Numbered from the stretch's first letter, positions 43,983 through 53,862 are shown. The stretch: DNA of 64,000 bases from Winogradskyella undariae (GCF_013285155.1 NZ_JABTEL010000001.1:496001-560000); one strand, 5' to 3'. The notes: generated by a model not told the origin, from the sequence alone. Made by a program: numbers and translations.

Positions 43983-44888
43983 TTGTTTCACGATCCTATT
44001 CAAAATCAGAAAATAAGCTTAAAGAATTCTTCGATTGAGCTTACAATTAAACGCGAAGATTTAATTCATCCTTTTATTTCAGGAAATAAGTTTCGTAAAC
44101 TAAAGTATAATTTAAAACAAGCTAAAGTTATTGGTGCAAAATCAATGTTAACTTTTGGTGGTGCTTTTTCAAATCATATTGCAGCGGTTGCTTATGCCGG
44201 AAAAGAATATGGAATTCCAACGATAGGTATTATTCGAGGTGAAGAATTAGCTTATAAAAGTGAATTAAATTCCACTTTACAATTCGCTAAATCCTGTGGT
44301 ATGCAATTAAAGTTTGTGACTAGGGAAGCTTATAGAGAAAAGATGAATGAAACTTTTTTAGATGAATTAAAAGAAGAGTTTAAAGCTTGTTATATATTAC
44401 CTGAAGGCGGTACAAATGATCTAGCAGTAAAAGGATGTGAAGAAATTTTAGTGCCCGAAGATTCTCATTTTAATTATATCTGTAGCGCTGTTGGAACAGG
44501 AGGTACAATTTCAGGTTTAATTAATGCTTCTCAAAAGGATCAGGAAGTATTGGGTTTTCCGGCGTTAAAAGGTGATTTTTTACAAGAAGATATTCGTAAA
44601 TTTGCAAATCAAGAAAATTGGAAACTGATAACTGATTATCACTTTGGTGGTTATGGTAAAATAAAGCCCGAATTGATTTCGTTTATCAATAGATTTAAGA
44701 CCGATTATAACATTCCATTAGATCCTATTTACACTGGTAAAATGCTCTATGGAATATTTGATTTAATTGAGAAGGGATTTTTTCCAGAGGGTTCTAATAT
44801 ATTAGCCATTCATACCGGAGGTTTACAAGGAATTGCAGGTGTAAATGAAATGTTGAAGCGTAAAAAACGTCCTTTAATTGTAGAATAA
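43983..44888 (+). CDS. PLP enzyme of the ACC deaminase / D-cysteine desulfhydrase family
   Basis: A 301-residue fold-type II PLP enzyme. The lysine lies in PFISGNKFRKLKYNL. LTFGGAFSNHIAAVAYAGKE and ILPEGGTNDLAVKGCEE are typical, and CSAVGTGGTISGL binds the phosphate. The likely reaction is D-cysteine to pyruvate, sulfide and ammonia; true ACC deaminase activity is less likely without further evidence. It starts with TTG at 43983. It leads a tight operon with the glucosaminidase and hemL (3-base gaps). Confidence 0.85.
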   Translation: MFHDPIQNQKISLKNSSIELTIKREDLIHPFISGNKFRKLKYNLKQAKVIGAKSMLTFGGAFSNHIAAVAYAGKEYGIPTIGIIRGEELAYKSELNSTLQFAKSCGMQLKFVTREAYREKMNETFLDELKEEFKACYILPEGGTNDLAVKGCEEILVPEDSHFNYICSAVGTGGTISGLINASQKDQEVLGFPALKGDFLQEDIRKFANQENWKLITDYHFGGYGKIKPELISFINRFKTDYNIPLDPIYTGKMLYGIFDLIEKGFFPEGSNILAIHTGGLQGIAGVNEMLKRKKRPLIVE

Positions 44889-44891
44889 AAT

Positions 44892-45722
44892 ATGAAGTTG
44901 AGATATTTAATAGTGTTAATTGCTGTATTGGCAATGTGTTGTGGACCTAAAAAAGGTATTGTAACAAAGAGGAAAGAAAGCAGAACGAATAAAACTGTCG
45001 TTGTAAAGGAAAAAGAAGAAAGTAGAAAAACTGTTGAAAAGCCAACGGTTGTAAAAGAAACTAAAGCGCCAAGCAGTGTTGAAGTTTATATTGATTTATA
45101 TGCTGAGATTGCTAAATCTAAAATGCGTACGCATAAAATACCAGCAAGTATAACACTTGCACAAGGGATTTTAGAATCAGGATCGGGTAGTGGACGTTTG
45201 GCTGTAAAGGCAAACAATCACTTTGGAATTAAATGCCATGGATGGACAGGTGATAAAATTTATCACGACGATGATCGCTCTCAAGAATGTTTTAGAAAAT
45301 ATCCAAAAGCAGAAATGTCTTATGAAGATCATTCAGAATTTTTAACAGGAAGAAGTCGTTATGCTGATTTATTTAAATTAGATGAAGATGACTATAAAGG
45401 TTGGGCTAAAGGATTAAGAGCAGCAGGTTATGCAACCGACAGAAAATATCCTGAAAAATTGATTAGTCTTATTGAGCGTTATAAGTTATATGAGTATGAC
45501 GAAGAAGTGCTTAAGCCTTCTGTTAAGACCTCTAAAAGGAAATCTACTACGATTATTGAAGGTGTAAAGAAAAATAACACTAAAAATCATGTGGTATCAA
45601 AAGGAGATACATTGTATTCTCTTTCTCGATTATATAAAACATCTGTTGAAGCTATAAAAGCTGAGAACAATTTAAAATCAAATGACCTTACAATTGGTCA
45701 AAAACTTATTATTCCCAATTAA
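44892..45722 (+). CDS. Lipoprotein glucosaminidase with C-terminal LysM
   Basis: A 276-residue peptidoglycan hydrolase. The signal LIAVLAMCC suggests a lipoprotein. A basic linker leads to a GH73-type N-acetylglucosaminidase domain (about 55-200) with ITLAQGILESGSGSGRLAVK (catalytic Glu) and NNHFGIKCHGW, SYEDHSEFL and RAAGYATDRKYPEKL. A LysM domain (HVVSKGDTLYSLSRLY to IGQKLIIPN) ends the protein. It would trim glycan strands in the periplasm. Confidence 0.93.
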   Translation: MKLRYLIVLIAVLAMCCGPKKGIVTKRKESRTNKTVVVKEKEESRKTVEKPTVVKETKAPSSVEVYIDLYAEIAKSKMRTHKIPASITLAQGILESGSGSGRLAVKANNHFGIKCHGWTGDKIYHDDDRSQECFRKYPKAEMSYEDHSEFLTGRSRYADLFKLDEDDYKGWAKGLRAAGYATDRKYPEKLISLIERYKLYEYDEEVLKPSVKTSKRKSTTIIEGVKKNNTKNHVVSKGDTLYSLSRLYKTSVEAIKAENNLKSNDLTIGQKLIIPN

Positions 45723-45725
45723 TTT

Positions 45726-47012
45726 ATGTTATATCAAAGAAGTAGTGTTTTATTTAAAGCTGCCCAAGAAGTTATTCCTGGAGGTGTAAATTCTCCAGTA
45801 AGAGCATTTAGTGCTGTTGGTGGTACTCCTATTTTTGCGAAATCTGCAAAAGGAGCTTACGTTTATGATGAAGATGGAAATCGTTTTATTGATTATATTA
45901 ACTCTTGGGGTCCAATGTTACTTGGTCATGCATTTCCACCAGTGGTAGATGCTGTTATAGAAAAAACTAAGCAAGGAACTTCTTTTGGAATGCCTACAGC
46001 TATTGAAACTGAGATTGCCGAATTAGCAGTGTCAATGGTTCCAAATATCGATAAAATTCGTTTTGTGAATTCAGGTACAGAAGCTTGTATGAGTGCTATT
46101 AGACTAGCACGTGGATTTACTAAAAAGGATAAAATTATAAAATTTTCAGGTTGCTATCATGGACATAGCGATTCATTTCTAATTGCAGCAGGAAGTGGTG
46201 CAGTTACATTTGGAACTCCTAATAGTCCTGGTGTTACGGAAGGAACAGCAAAGGATACGCTTTTAGCCAAATATAATGATATTGAAAATGTTAAGTCATT
46301 AGTAGAAGCTAATAAAGGTGAAATTGCTTCAATTATAGTAGAGCCTGTTGCTGGTAATATGGGATGTATTCCTCCGGTTGATGGTTTTTTAGAAGGCTTA
46401 AGAGCTGTTTGTGATGCTAATAATATCTTATTGATATTTGATGAGGTGATGACAGGATTTAGACTTGCAAAAGGTGGTGTACAAGAATTAAAAAATGTTG
46501 ATGCTGATATAGTTTGTTTCGGTAAAGTTGTTGGAGGTGGATTGCCTGTAGGTGCTTTTGCTGCTAGGAATGAAATTATGAATCATCTAGCACCTCTAGG
46601 ACCTGTTTATCAAGCAGGAACTTTAAGTGGTAATCCTTTAGCTATGGCTGCAGGTTTAGCGATGCTTAAAGCAATTGAAGAGGATGCAGATTTAATGACT
46701 AGGTTAGGGGAGAAGACAAAATATTTGCATGAAGGTATTGCTGATGCGCTTAATAAGAATAACGTAATTCATACGATTAATAGAATTGGCTCAATGATAT
46801 CTGTTCATTTTTCAGAAGAACCTGTTGTTGATTTTGATTCGGCTGCTAAAGGAAATAATGAAACTTTTAAAAAGTTTTTTCATGGTATGCTAAATAAAGG
46901 TATTTATATTGCTCCAAGTGCATTTGAAACTTGGTTTATAACAGATGCTTTAAGTTATGAAGATTTAAATGAGACTATTGAAGCAGTAGAAGAAATTGCA
47001 AAGTATCTTTAA
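45726..47012 (+). CDS. hemL: Glutamate-1-semialdehyde 2,1-aminomutase
   Basis: A 428-residue PLP enzyme that makes 5-aminolevulinate in the C5 haem pathway. [19 protein letters not shown] is the usual N-terminus. [42 protein letters not shown] and the PLP lysine in [15 protein letters not shown] are present. It is last of the three-gene operon and followed by a strong terminator. Confidence 0.97.
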   Translation: MLYQRSSVLFKAAQEVIPGGVNSPVRAFSAVGGTPIFAKSAKGAYVYDEDGNRFIDYINSWGPMLLGHAFPPVVDAVIEKTKQGTSFGMPTAIETEIAELAVSMVPNIDKIRFVNSGTEACMSAIRLARGFTKKDKIIKFSGCYHGHSDSFLIAAGSGAVTFGTPNSPGVTEGTAKDTLLAKYNDIENVKSLVEANKGEIASIIVEPVAGNMGCIPPVDGFLEGLRAVCDANNILLIFDEVMTGFRLAKGGVQELKNVDADIVCFGKVVGGGLPVGAFAARNEIMNHLAPLGPVYQAGTLSGNPLAMAAGLAMLKAIEEDADLMTRLGEKTKYLHEGIADALNKNNVIHTINRIGSMISVHFSEEPVVDFDSAAKGNNETFKKFFHGMLNKGIYIAPSAFETWFITDALSYEDLNETIEAVEEIAKYL

Positions 47013-47025
47013 ATTAGTAAAAGTT

Positions 47026-47072
47026 ATATCATAAAAAAAGTCTCGCCAATGGCGAGACTTTTTTTATGATAT
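47026..47072. terminator. Bidirectional terminator with perfect 22-bp arms
   Basis: Arms ATATCATAAAAAAAGTCTCG... (47026-47047) and their exact complement (47051-47072) enclose AAT. The core AGTCTCGCC/GGCGAGACT with flanking A and T runs serves hemL and the convergent gene ending at 47086. Confidence 0.92.
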
Positions 47073-47085
47073 AAAACTAGTTTAA

Positions 47086-47448
47086 TTAGTTATTATGATA
47101 ATTCTTAAAACGTTTAAATTGTTCTTCGGTTAAAACACTTTTCATATTATTATCCAATTCTTCGTTTACCGTTGCCATTTTTTTAGGCTCTTTTCCTTGA
47201 GTTAAATCTGGATTTTCAATTAAGTAAGTGTGATAAGTGTATTCTCTTATCACTTCATAAACATCATCCATTTGAACTTTTTCAAATCCAACAATCTTTC
47301 TTAAAGCTTTAGTTTCTTTTGCTGCTTTGGCATTTACAATAGTATTTGTTTTTTTCTTTACTTCTAGATTACTGTTTTGCGCTACGGCAGATTGAGTTCC
47401 TAAAAATAGAGCAAATACAAATAAGCAAAGGGTAATTATCTTTTTCAT
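47086..47448 (-). CDS. Small secreted protein with C-terminal LTxEQ motif
   Basis: A 120-residue exported protein (signal ending AVAQ). It is helical and charged, with a C-terminal SVLTEEQFKRFKNY resembling the LTxxQ motif of Spy/CpxP-like periplasmic proteins. A related protein is encoded next to it (47560-48012). A periplasmic chaperone or stress-sensing role is possible but not shown. Confidence 0.7.
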   Translation of the reverse strand: MKKIITLCLFVFALFLGTQSAVAQNSNLEVKKKTNTIVNAKAAKETKALRKIVGFEKVQMDDVYEVIREYTYHTYLIENPDLTQGKEPKKMATVNEELDNNMKSVLTEEQFKRFKNYHNN

Positions 47449-47504
47449 TATGGATTAATTATTTATGATTAGAAGACTAAAGTAACAATTTTATTCAATA
47501 AAAA

Positions 47505-47534
47505 GAAAAAGTATCGACTATGCGATACTTTTTC
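47505..47534 (-). terminator. Terminator after the Spy-like gene
   Basis: The stem GAAAAAGTATCG / CGATACTTTTTC is perfect (12 bp) with a 6-base loop, and a T-run follows on the minus strand. Confidence 0.88.
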
Positions 47535-47559
47535 TTTTAAAAATAATTATTTTTTAATC

Positions 47560-48012
47560 TTATTTTCTGCTGTATTTTCCTTTTTGTTGACCTTTTTTTC
47601 TTTTTTGTTCTGGTTTCATTTTCTCAAATTCAGCATATTGTTCAGCTGTTAAGATCGTCTTCATTTCACGTTTCATTTCAATCATTTGATCTAATCTGTG
47701 ATTTTGTCTTTCAACCATTTCTTCTTTAGTTGGTTTCTGCTTTTCTTCACTTTTGTCAGCTTTCTTTTCCTCTCTTAATTTTTGATTTTCTTCTGCTTGT
47801 TTTAAAATGACTTTTTGAACTTTTGCTTGTTGAGCATCTGTTAAATCTAATTTTAAAGTTAATCTTTTCGCTTTTAATTCTGCCATGTCTTTAGGAGATA
47901 TGTCTTCTCTTAATTCAGAGCGGTTTTCCTTATCCATGTTTTTACGATCCTTTTTTTGTGCATACCCGGTTAAGGTTACTAATACTAAGGCAATGATTGC
48001 TAATTTTTTCAT
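47560..48012 (-). CDS. Spy/DUF4890-like secreted protein
   Basis: A 150-residue exported protein (signal ending GYAQ). It is highly charged and helical, with two LTxxQ-type motifs: LDLTDAQQAKVQKVILKQAE and TILTAEQYAEFEKMKPEQ. This matches the Bacteroidota DUF4890/Spy-like group. Members are often controlled by ECF sigma factors and envelope stress. A promoter-like sequence resembling that of the susC gene lies upstream. Confidence 0.82.
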   Translation of the reverse strand: MKKLAIIALVLVTLTGYAQKKDRKNMDKENRSELREDISPKDMAELKAKRLTLKLDLTDAQQAKVQKVILKQAEENQKLREEKKADKSEEKQKPTKEEMVERQNHRLDQMIEMKREMKTILTAEQYAEFEKMKPEQKRKKGQQKGKYSRK

Positions 48013-48039
48013 GTTCTTTAGTTTTTATGTTATACTAGT

Positions 48040-48066
48040 TTAGATGTAAGAATTCTAAAAAAGTTT
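48040..48066 (-). promoter_or_regulatory. ECF-sigma-like promoter of the Spy-like gene
   Basis: On the minus strand AAACTTTT (-35 side, 48066-48059) and CATCTAA (-10 side, 48046-48040) have the same spacing, 19 bases from the AAC to the CATC, as the element upstream of susC. The AAC core is typical of ECF-type -35 boxes. Confidence 0.4.
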
Positions 48067-48172
48067 AATTCTAAAATAGGATTTAACACCTTTTTTAACA
48101 TTTGTAAAAAATAAAATAGCGAAGGTTTAGATGTTTATTTGCTTTTATTATGCTGATAAAAATTAGGCAATA

Positions 48173-48207
48173 AAAAAAGGCTTCAAGTTTAACTTGAAGC
48201 CTTTTTT
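48173..48207 (-). terminator. Terminator after the metalloprotease gene
   Basis: A perfect 17-bp stem AAAAAAGGCTTCAAGTT / AACTTGAAGCCTTTTTT with a single-base centre, 18 bases past the stop codon. Confidence 0.88.
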
Positions 48208-48224
48208 AATGAATTAAAAGTAGA

Positions 48225-50711
48225 TTATTTTGGATCTAAAATAAGATTAATACGTTCTATTGCATCTGCAATATGTATTCTACTGATAGAATCTCTACCA
48301 CGTGTAGAACGTAATTGACTACGTAAAGAAGTTAATTCTGCTCTCACAACGGCTCTGATATCAGATTGGCTAGTGTTAACAGGTGTTACTTTAACGTAAG
48401 CACTAGATCTTCTTCCTGATCTTTGGTTTTCTGCAGTCATTAAATAAGCTAATCTATCGATATATGCACGTTGTAAATTACGTCTATAAGTATCGATTTG
48501 TTTTCCTGTACTTAATTCGCTCCATACACCTTTGCGTAAATCGCTCATCATATCTGTTAAAGCATAAGCATTACTATCAAAAGTGTTTGCTTCAATAAGA
48601 CGTTGCATTTTACCTAAACTTAAGATATTATCAAGTGTTCTTGCTTGTAAACCTCTAACACGTTCAACAGAACCTGTAAATTCAATACGATCAAAAATAT
48701 TTTTATCAATTAACCATTCAGGAGTTTCAAATAAGTTCTCTTGAATAAAAGCCATTGCTTTTTTCTGATGATCTTTTGGTACAGCAGTGTAAACAGCTCC
48801 TTCTTGGTCTGCTGCTTTATAATATTCATAAACTCCACCGATGTTATTAGAAACATGTCCCATGTAACGATTAAACTGAGAAATTACATGTCCATACATT
48901 TCTTCTAGATCATCATAACCTTCACCAGCTTCTGTAGTCCATTCAATTAAGTTTGGTACAATACGCTTTAAGTTTTTAATACCATATTCACTTGCTAACA
49001 TGGCATCATCACCTAAGTCTTCAGTTTGAGAACTAGGATCTACAACATCACCAGCTTGTTGGTGTCCAAAACGATACATTGGATCTCCAGCATGCTCCAT
49101 AATCCATCCGTTAAGAATAGTTTTTTCTTCTTCTGCTGTTTTGTCTAAGATAGGTCTGTAACCCCAAGAGATTGCGTATTTATCGTAAGTTCCGATGTCT
49201 GGCATTAAAGCAACACCTTCATCACCTGGTTGAGCGATATAGTTGAAACGTGCATAATCCATAATAGATGGTGCAGTTCCGTATACTTTAGTGAATTCTG
49301 GATCACGTAATTTTTCAACAGGGTAAGCTACACTAGACCCCATGTTATGTGGTAATCCTAAAGTGTGACCAACTTCGTGAGAAGATACAAAACGAATTAA
49401 ACGTCCCATAACTTCATCTTTAAATTGTGGGCTTTGTGCTTCTGGATTTATTGCTGCAGTTTGTACAAAGAACCAACCACGTAATAAAGACATTACATTG
49501 TGGTACCAGTTAATATCACTTTCTAAAATCTCTCCTGTTCTTGGATCACTAACGTGAGGTCCGTTTGCATTTGGTATTGGTGAAGCTAAATAACGTACTA
49601 CAGAGTAACGTGCATCTTCAGGGCTCCATTCTGGATCTTCTTCTACAGATGGTGGGTCTTTTGCTATAATAGCTTCTTTAAATCCTGCAGCTTCAAAAGC
49701 AACTTGCCAATCTTCAATTCCTTGTTTGATATATTTTTTCCATTGTTCAGGAGTTGCTCTGTCAATGTAATAAACGATTTGTTTTTTAGGAACTACTAAT
49801 TCTCCTCTTTTAAACTTTTCAATATCTTCATCTTTAACTTCTAATCTCCAACGATCTAAGAATTCTAAAGATTTACTTTTTTGATCTTTTAAACCATAAT
49901 CTGTTTGGCTACTAGTAAACCAACCTACACGTTCATCAAAATAACGACGTTTCATTGGTACTGTTGGTAACAAAATCATAGAATTATTGATTTCTAAAGA
50001 AATAGCACCTGTGTTAGAATTTGAAGGAGGTGCTCCTGCTGCATATGTTTTTACCGTACGAGATTCAATATTTGTAGGATAAGATTTTATAGATTCAATA
50101 TATGAAAGTTGTCCATCTAAGCGCGATATTTTATATTGTTGTCTTGCACGTTGTGGATATCCTAAAGGTTTTACATCTTTTTCAAATAAATCAGTAACAT
50201 CAATTACGGTACTTAATGAGTCTTTACTGAATGCTTTAATAGGAAAAGTAGCAATTACAGGTTCGAAATTAGAATTTTCAACCGCTTCATGTACAGGTAA
50301 AGAATCTGCAGCAACGACTTGGTAAGAAACCATGCGTAGCAATACTTTTTTGTCTTTCTTTTCCCATCGTAATACTTGTTCGCTTAATTTTCCGCCACCA
50401 AAACCAAGTCCAGAAGCTGTTTTAGCGATACGTGTAACCATTAGCATTTCTCTGTTAAAAAGAGAATCTGGTATTTCGTAAAAGAATTTATCATCTACGG
50501 TGTGAACTGTAAATAAACCTTTGTCAGTTTTAGCGTCTTTTGTAATGACTTTACTATAAGGTTTTGGATCGTTTTTTCCAGGTTTTTTTCCTGAAGATTG
50601 TGCTGTTGTAGCGGCATCTTTCTTAGATTTACCAGCTTTTTTAGCTGTGGAACATGAGAATGCCAAAAAAGCAGAAACTACTAAGAGTAGTTTGAGTGTT
50701 AAGTGTTTCAA
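48225..50711 (-). CDS. Large zinc metalloprotease lipoprotein (DUF5117/DUF5118 family)
   Basis: An 828-residue lipoprotein (AFLAFSCSTAKK). A low-complexity Lys/Ser segment is followed by a DUF5118/DUF5117 N-terminal part (SKVITKDAKTDKGLFTVHTV, RMVSYQVVAADSLPVHEAVE). A metzincin-like catalytic domain has HEVGHTLGLPHN (HExxHxxGxxH) at about 425, and the downstream SIMDYARFNYIAQPGD resembles a Met-turn. It probably degrades peptides outside the cytoplasmic membrane. The family is common in Bacteroidota with no known substrate. Confidence 0.9.
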   Translation of the reverse strand: MKHLTLKLLLVVSAFLAFSCSTAKKAGKSKKDAATTAQSSGKKPGKNDPKPYSKVITKDAKTDKGLFTVHTVDDKFFYEIPDSLFNREMLMVTRIAKTASGLGFGGGKLSEQVLRWEKKDKKVLLRMVSYQVVAADSLPVHEAVENSNFEPVIATFPIKAFSKDSLSTVIDVTDLFEKDVKPLGYPQRARQQYKISRLDGQLSYIESIKSYPTNIESRTVKTYAAGAPPSNSNTGAISLEINNSMILLPTVPMKRRYFDERVGWFTSSQTDYGLKDQKSKSLEFLDRWRLEVKDEDIEKFKRGELVVPKKQIVYYIDRATPEQWKKYIKQGIEDWQVAFEAAGFKEAIIAKDPPSVEEDPEWSPEDARYSVVRYLASPIPNANGPHVSDPRTGEILESDINWYHNVMSLLRGWFFVQTAAINPEAQSPQFKDEVMGRLIRFVSSHEVGHTLGLPHNMGSSVAYPVEKLRDPEFTKVYGTAPSIMDYARFNYIAQPGDEGVALMPDIGTYDKYAISWGYRPILDKTAEEEKTILNGWIMEHAGDPMYRFGHQQAGDVVDPSSQTEDLGDDAMLASEYGIKNLKRIVPNLIEWTTEAGEGYDDLEEMYGHVISQFNRYMGHVSNNIGGVYEYYKAADQEGAVYTAVPKDHQKKAMAFIQENLFETPEWLIDKNIFDRIEFTGSVERVRGLQARTLDNILSLGKMQRLIEANTFDSNAYALTDMMSDLRKGVWSELSTGKQIDTYRRNLQRAYIDRLAYLMTAENQRSGRRSSAYVKVTPVNTSQSDIRAVVRAELTSLRSQLRSTRGRDSISRIHIADAIERINLILDPK

Positions 50712-51018
50712 GATAGTCAGTTTTTATTAAATTTTGATGAAAATACATATTCTATTAAGCTTTTGTTAATATTAGAATAGAATTTAGTATTTTTTTAACG
50801 AGTAATACTTCTTGTGTTTCTTTATTCTTAATTTAATTGAAGTCTTTAAAATATTTCAGGGAATTTTTGTTTTTTTAGTATTTTCGAAAAAATATTTTAA
50901 ACTAAAGTGTGATATTAAATGTAATGATTACGCTAGTCATTGCTTTAGTTTGTATTACTAAAACAAAAAAGGAACTACCTTTCGATAATTCCTTTTTTTA
51001 ATATATGTTATTGTCTTT
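50712..51018. other. Gene-free AT-rich gap upstream of the metalloprotease and downstream of lysS
   Basis: About 300 bases with no credible frame and none of the palindromic repeats seen at 10.7-35.2 kb. It contains the lysS terminator (50965-51000). I could not identify a promoter motif for the metalloprotease gene. Confidence 0.6.
50965..51000 (-). terminator. Terminator of lysS
   Basis: An AAAAAAGGAA / TTCCTTTTTT stem with a loop of about 14 bases, 19 bases past the lysS stop, with a T-run on the minus strand. Confidence 0.7.
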
Positions 51019-52707
51019 TTAAACTAGCTCTACAAACAAACCATCTTCAGTCTTTTCAACTTTAGTTAAACCATGCTTAGCTAATCCTTTTAATCCTTTA
51101 TCCCAACCTTTGTTACTTAATCCCGATTGTGATTTAAGTACATTTAAGTCCATTCGCTTTTCGGATTTTAATACTTCTAAAATCGCTTTTTCATTATCAC
51201 TTAGGTCTACTTTTTTCTTCTCAGGTCTCATTTGAGGGAAGAATAATACTTCTTGTATACTTTGATTATTGGTTAAGAACATAATTAAACGGTCCATACC
51301 AATTCCCATTCCAGAAGTAGGGGGCATACCGTATTCTAGTGCACGTAAAAAATCGTGATCTATAAATTCAGTGGCTTCATCATCTCCTTTTTGAGCTAAT
51401 TTTAATTGATGCTCAAAACGTTCGCGTTGGTCTATTGGGTCATTAAGCTCAGAATAAGCGTTAGCAACTTCTTTACCACAAACCATTAGCTCAAAGCGTT
51501 CAGTTAATTCTGGGTTATCTCTGTGCTCTTTACATAAAGGGCTCATTTCTTTTGGGTAATCTGTGATGAATGTTGGTTGAATGTAGTTTCCTTCACATTT
51601 TTCACCAAAAATTTCATCAATTAATTTTCCTTTACCCATGGTCTCATCAACTTCAATATGCATGCCTTTTGCAGCTGCTCTTATTTCGTCTTCAGACTTG
51701 TTATAAATATCAAAACCTGTAAATTCTAAAATAGAATCGCGCATTGTAATACGCTTATAAGGTGCTTTAAAGTTAATTTTGTGTTCTCCAAAAGTAGCTT
51801 CAGAAGTTCCATTTACGGCTGTTGCACAATGTTCTAAAAGTTTTTCACAGAAGTCCATCATCCAATTGTAATCTTTATAAGAGACATAGATTTCCATGGC
51901 TGTAAACTCAGGGTTGTGAGTTCTGTCCATTCCTTCGTTTCTAAAGTTTTTAGAAAACTCATAAACACCATCAAAACCACCAACAATTAAACGTTTTAGG
52001 TATAATTCGTTAGCAATTCTCATGTATAATGGAATGTCTAAACTGTTATGGTGTGTCATAAACGGACGTGCCGCAGCACCTCCAGGAATAGGTTGTAAAA
52101 CAGGGGTCTCTACTTCAAAATAACCAGATTCATTAAAGAACGAACGCATTGCATTAAACAATTTTGTACGCTTTATAAATACTTCTTTAACATGTGGGTT
52201 TACTACTAAATCTGCATAACGTTGTCTGTAACGCATTTCTGGATCTGTAAAAGCATCATATGTTTTTCCGTCTTTTTGTTTAGGTATTGGTAATGGTTTT
52301 AAAGACTTACTCAATAATTTAAAATCTTTAACCATTACAGTCTTTTCTCCAACTTGAGTTGTAAAAAGTGTTCCTTCTATACCTACAAAATCACCTAAAT
52401 CTAGTAGTTTTTTAAAGACATCATTATATAATGTTTTGTCTTCTCCTTCGCAGATTTCGTCTCTATTAAAATAAACTTGAATACGACCTTCGCTATCTTG
52501 CAATTGCGCAAAAGAAGCTTTTCCTTGAATGTTAATTGCCATTAGACGGCCTGCTACTATAACCTGTTTACCTTCTTCGAAATCAGATTTTATCTGTTTG
52601 GAAGTATGATTAATCGGAAATAAATCCGCTGGATAAGGGTTGATCCCTAAAGCTCTTAGCTTTTCTAACTTTTGGCGTCTTACCAATTCTTGTTCTGAAA
52701 GTTGCAT
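51019..52707 (-). CDS. lysS: Lysyl-tRNA synthetase (class II) with C-terminal extension
   Basis: A 562-residue enzyme. The anticodon-binding OB fold (about 50-150) has VIVAGRLMAINIQGKASFAQ. The catalytic core has motif 2 (FRNEGMDRTHNPEFTAMEIY) and motif 3 (GMGIGMDRLIMFLT). Ordinary LysS ends soon after FFPQMRP; here about 65 residues follow (VDLSDNEKAILEVLKSEKRM, SGLSNKGWDKGLKGLAKHG) and look like a small winged-helix domain. ATG 52707 (MQLSEQELVRRQ) is the start; the frame from 52755 begins inside the promoter. Confidence 0.94.
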   Translation of the reverse strand: MQLSEQELVRRQKLEKLRALGINPYPADLFPINHTSKQIKSDFEEGKQVIVAGRLMAINIQGKASFAQLQDSEGRIQVYFNRDEICEGEDKTLYNDVFKKLLDLGDFVGIEGTLFTTQVGEKTVMVKDFKLLSKSLKPLPIPKQKDGKTYDAFTDPEMRYRQRYADLVVNPHVKEVFIKRTKLFNAMRSFFNESGYFEVETPVLQPIPGGAAARPFMTHHNSLDIPLYMRIANELYLKRLIVGGFDGVYEFSKNFRNEGMDRTHNPEFTAMEIYVSYKDYNWMMDFCEKLLEHCATAVNGTSEATFGEHKINFKAPYKRITMRDSILEFTGFDIYNKSEDEIRAAAKGMHIEVDETMGKGKLIDEIFGEKCEGNYIQPTFITDYPKEMSPLCKEHRDNPELTERFELMVCGKEVANAYSELNDPIDQRERFEHQLKLAQKGDDEATEFIDHDFLRALEYGMPPTSGMGIGMDRLIMFLTNNQSIQEVLFFPQMRPEKKKVDLSDNEKAILEVLKSEKRMDLNVLKSQSGLSNKGWDKGLKGLAKHGLTKVEKTEDGLFVELV

Positions 52708-52752
52708 TCTTATTGATTTTAAAGGCTTATCTACTTTTTTGATAAGCGAATG

Positions 52753-52760
52753 CAAAATTA
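52753..52760 (-). promoter_or_regulatory. -7 box of lysS
   Basis: TAATTTTG on the minus strand, an exact TAnnTTTG match, about 45 bases before the ATG at 52707. Confidence 0.55.
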
Positions 52761-52898
52761 CACTTTTTAGAAAAATTAATGAGCACCTTTTAGTTAGATT
52801 TTATGGAAACCTTGTTTTAAATCTAACAAATTCAGAAAAAGTGTAACAATTCAATAAAGCACACGTCTTATAAAGACATTAAATCATTAAACAATATT

Positions 52899-53057
52899 AT
52901 GGGTTTCTGGCGTGTTATATTAGCTATCATTTGTCCACCTTTAGCTGTCCTTGATAAAGGATGTGGTTCTATATTAATTACTTTTCTGTTGACGCTCTGT
53001 GGCTGGGTTCCTGGTGTTATTGCAGCATTGATTATTCTTAATAATCCTGAGCGATAA
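52899..53057 (+). CDS. YqaE/Pmp3-family small membrane protein
   Basis: A 52-residue protein starting MGFWRVILAIICPPLAVLDK and ending IIALIILNN-type sequence (VIAALIILNNPER). It has the two membrane segments, the ICPPLAV motif and the TLCGWVPGVIAAL motif of the Pmp3/YqaE (UPF0057) family, found in bacteria, yeast and plants and linked to membrane potential and stress. It is short but has all family landmarks. Confidence 0.9.
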   Translation: MGFWRVILAIICPPLAVLDKGCGSILITFLLTLCGWVPGVIAALIILNNPER

Positions 53058-53063
53058 AAGTCT

Positions 53064-53071
53064 TACCTTTG
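53064..53071 (+). promoter_or_regulatory. -7 box of the 53098 lipoprotein gene
   Basis: TACCTTTG matches TAnnTTTG exactly, 27 bases before the ATG. The same octamer precedes gldB. Confidence 0.6.
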
Positions 53072-53097
53072 TCGTCTTAAATACTTAAAATATTATA

Positions 53098-53862
53098 ATG
53101 AAAAAGTTTTTTACATTACTTAGTTGTTTAGCATTAATGATGCTTACAAGTTGTCAGTTTTCTGAAAATATTTATGTCAATGAAGATGGTAGTGGTACAG
53201 TAAAGTTCTCAATGGATGCCTCAGAAATGATGGATGTTTTAGGACAAATGGGTGAAAATGCTTCAGATGAAATGAGTAAAGCTGTAGATTCTACAATCGT
53301 TTTTAAGGACTTTTTGGTAGAATATAAAGATAGTATTTCTAATTTGTCTTTAGAAGAACAGGAAAAGATTAAAGCTATGGAGGATTATAAACTTCACATG
53401 GTTATGGATCCTGATAAAAGAAAGATGTTTTTTGATATAGAAACAGATTTTGACAATGCCAACGAGTTGCGTGATATGTATAAAGCAATGAATAACTTTA
53501 ACAATTTGAAAGGAGGTGAAACTGCTAGTGATAATTTGCCTCTAAGTCCATTTTCTAGTATGGGAAATGAAGGCTCTACTTTGGTGAGTTACTCGTATAA
53601 TGGTACTGTTTTTAAAAGAAATGTGGCAATTATTGATATGGAAAAGCACCAACAATCTTTAGATAGTATAGATAAATCGGCTTTGATGTTGGGATCTTCG
53701 AAGTATATAATTAATTACCATTTTCCTAAAGCTGTAAAGTCCTTTTCAAAAGAAGGAGCTATGTACAGTGAGGATAGGAAAACTGTTACTTATGAAGTAG
53801 GGTTTATAGATATGCTTAAGGATCCAGAAATATTGAATATCGAAGTTGTTTTAGAAGATTAA
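53098..53862 (+). CDS. Lipoprotein of unknown function
   Basis: A 254-residue lipoprotein (LALMMLTSCQFSENIYVNED). The opening FSENIYVNEDGSGTVKFSMD, with a dipeptide pattern of a beta-rich fold, is common among Bacteroidota lipoproteins of this size, but I do not recognise a named family. A methionine-rich helical part (SEMMDVLGQMGENASDEMSK) follows. It lies 12 bases before lipB and may share its transcript. Confidence 0.7.
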   Translation: MKKFFTLLSCLALMMLTSCQFSENIYVNEDGSGTVKFSMDASEMMDVLGQMGENASDEMSKAVDSTIVFKDFLVEYKDSISNLSLEEQEKIKAMEDYKLHMVMDPDKRKMFFDIETDFDNANELRDMYKAMNNFNNLKGGETASDNLPLSPFSSMGNEGSTLVSYSYNGTVFKRNVAIIDMEKHQQSLDSIDKSALMLGSSKYIINYHFPKAVKSFSKEGAMYSEDRKTVTYEVGFIDMLKDPEILNIEVVLED

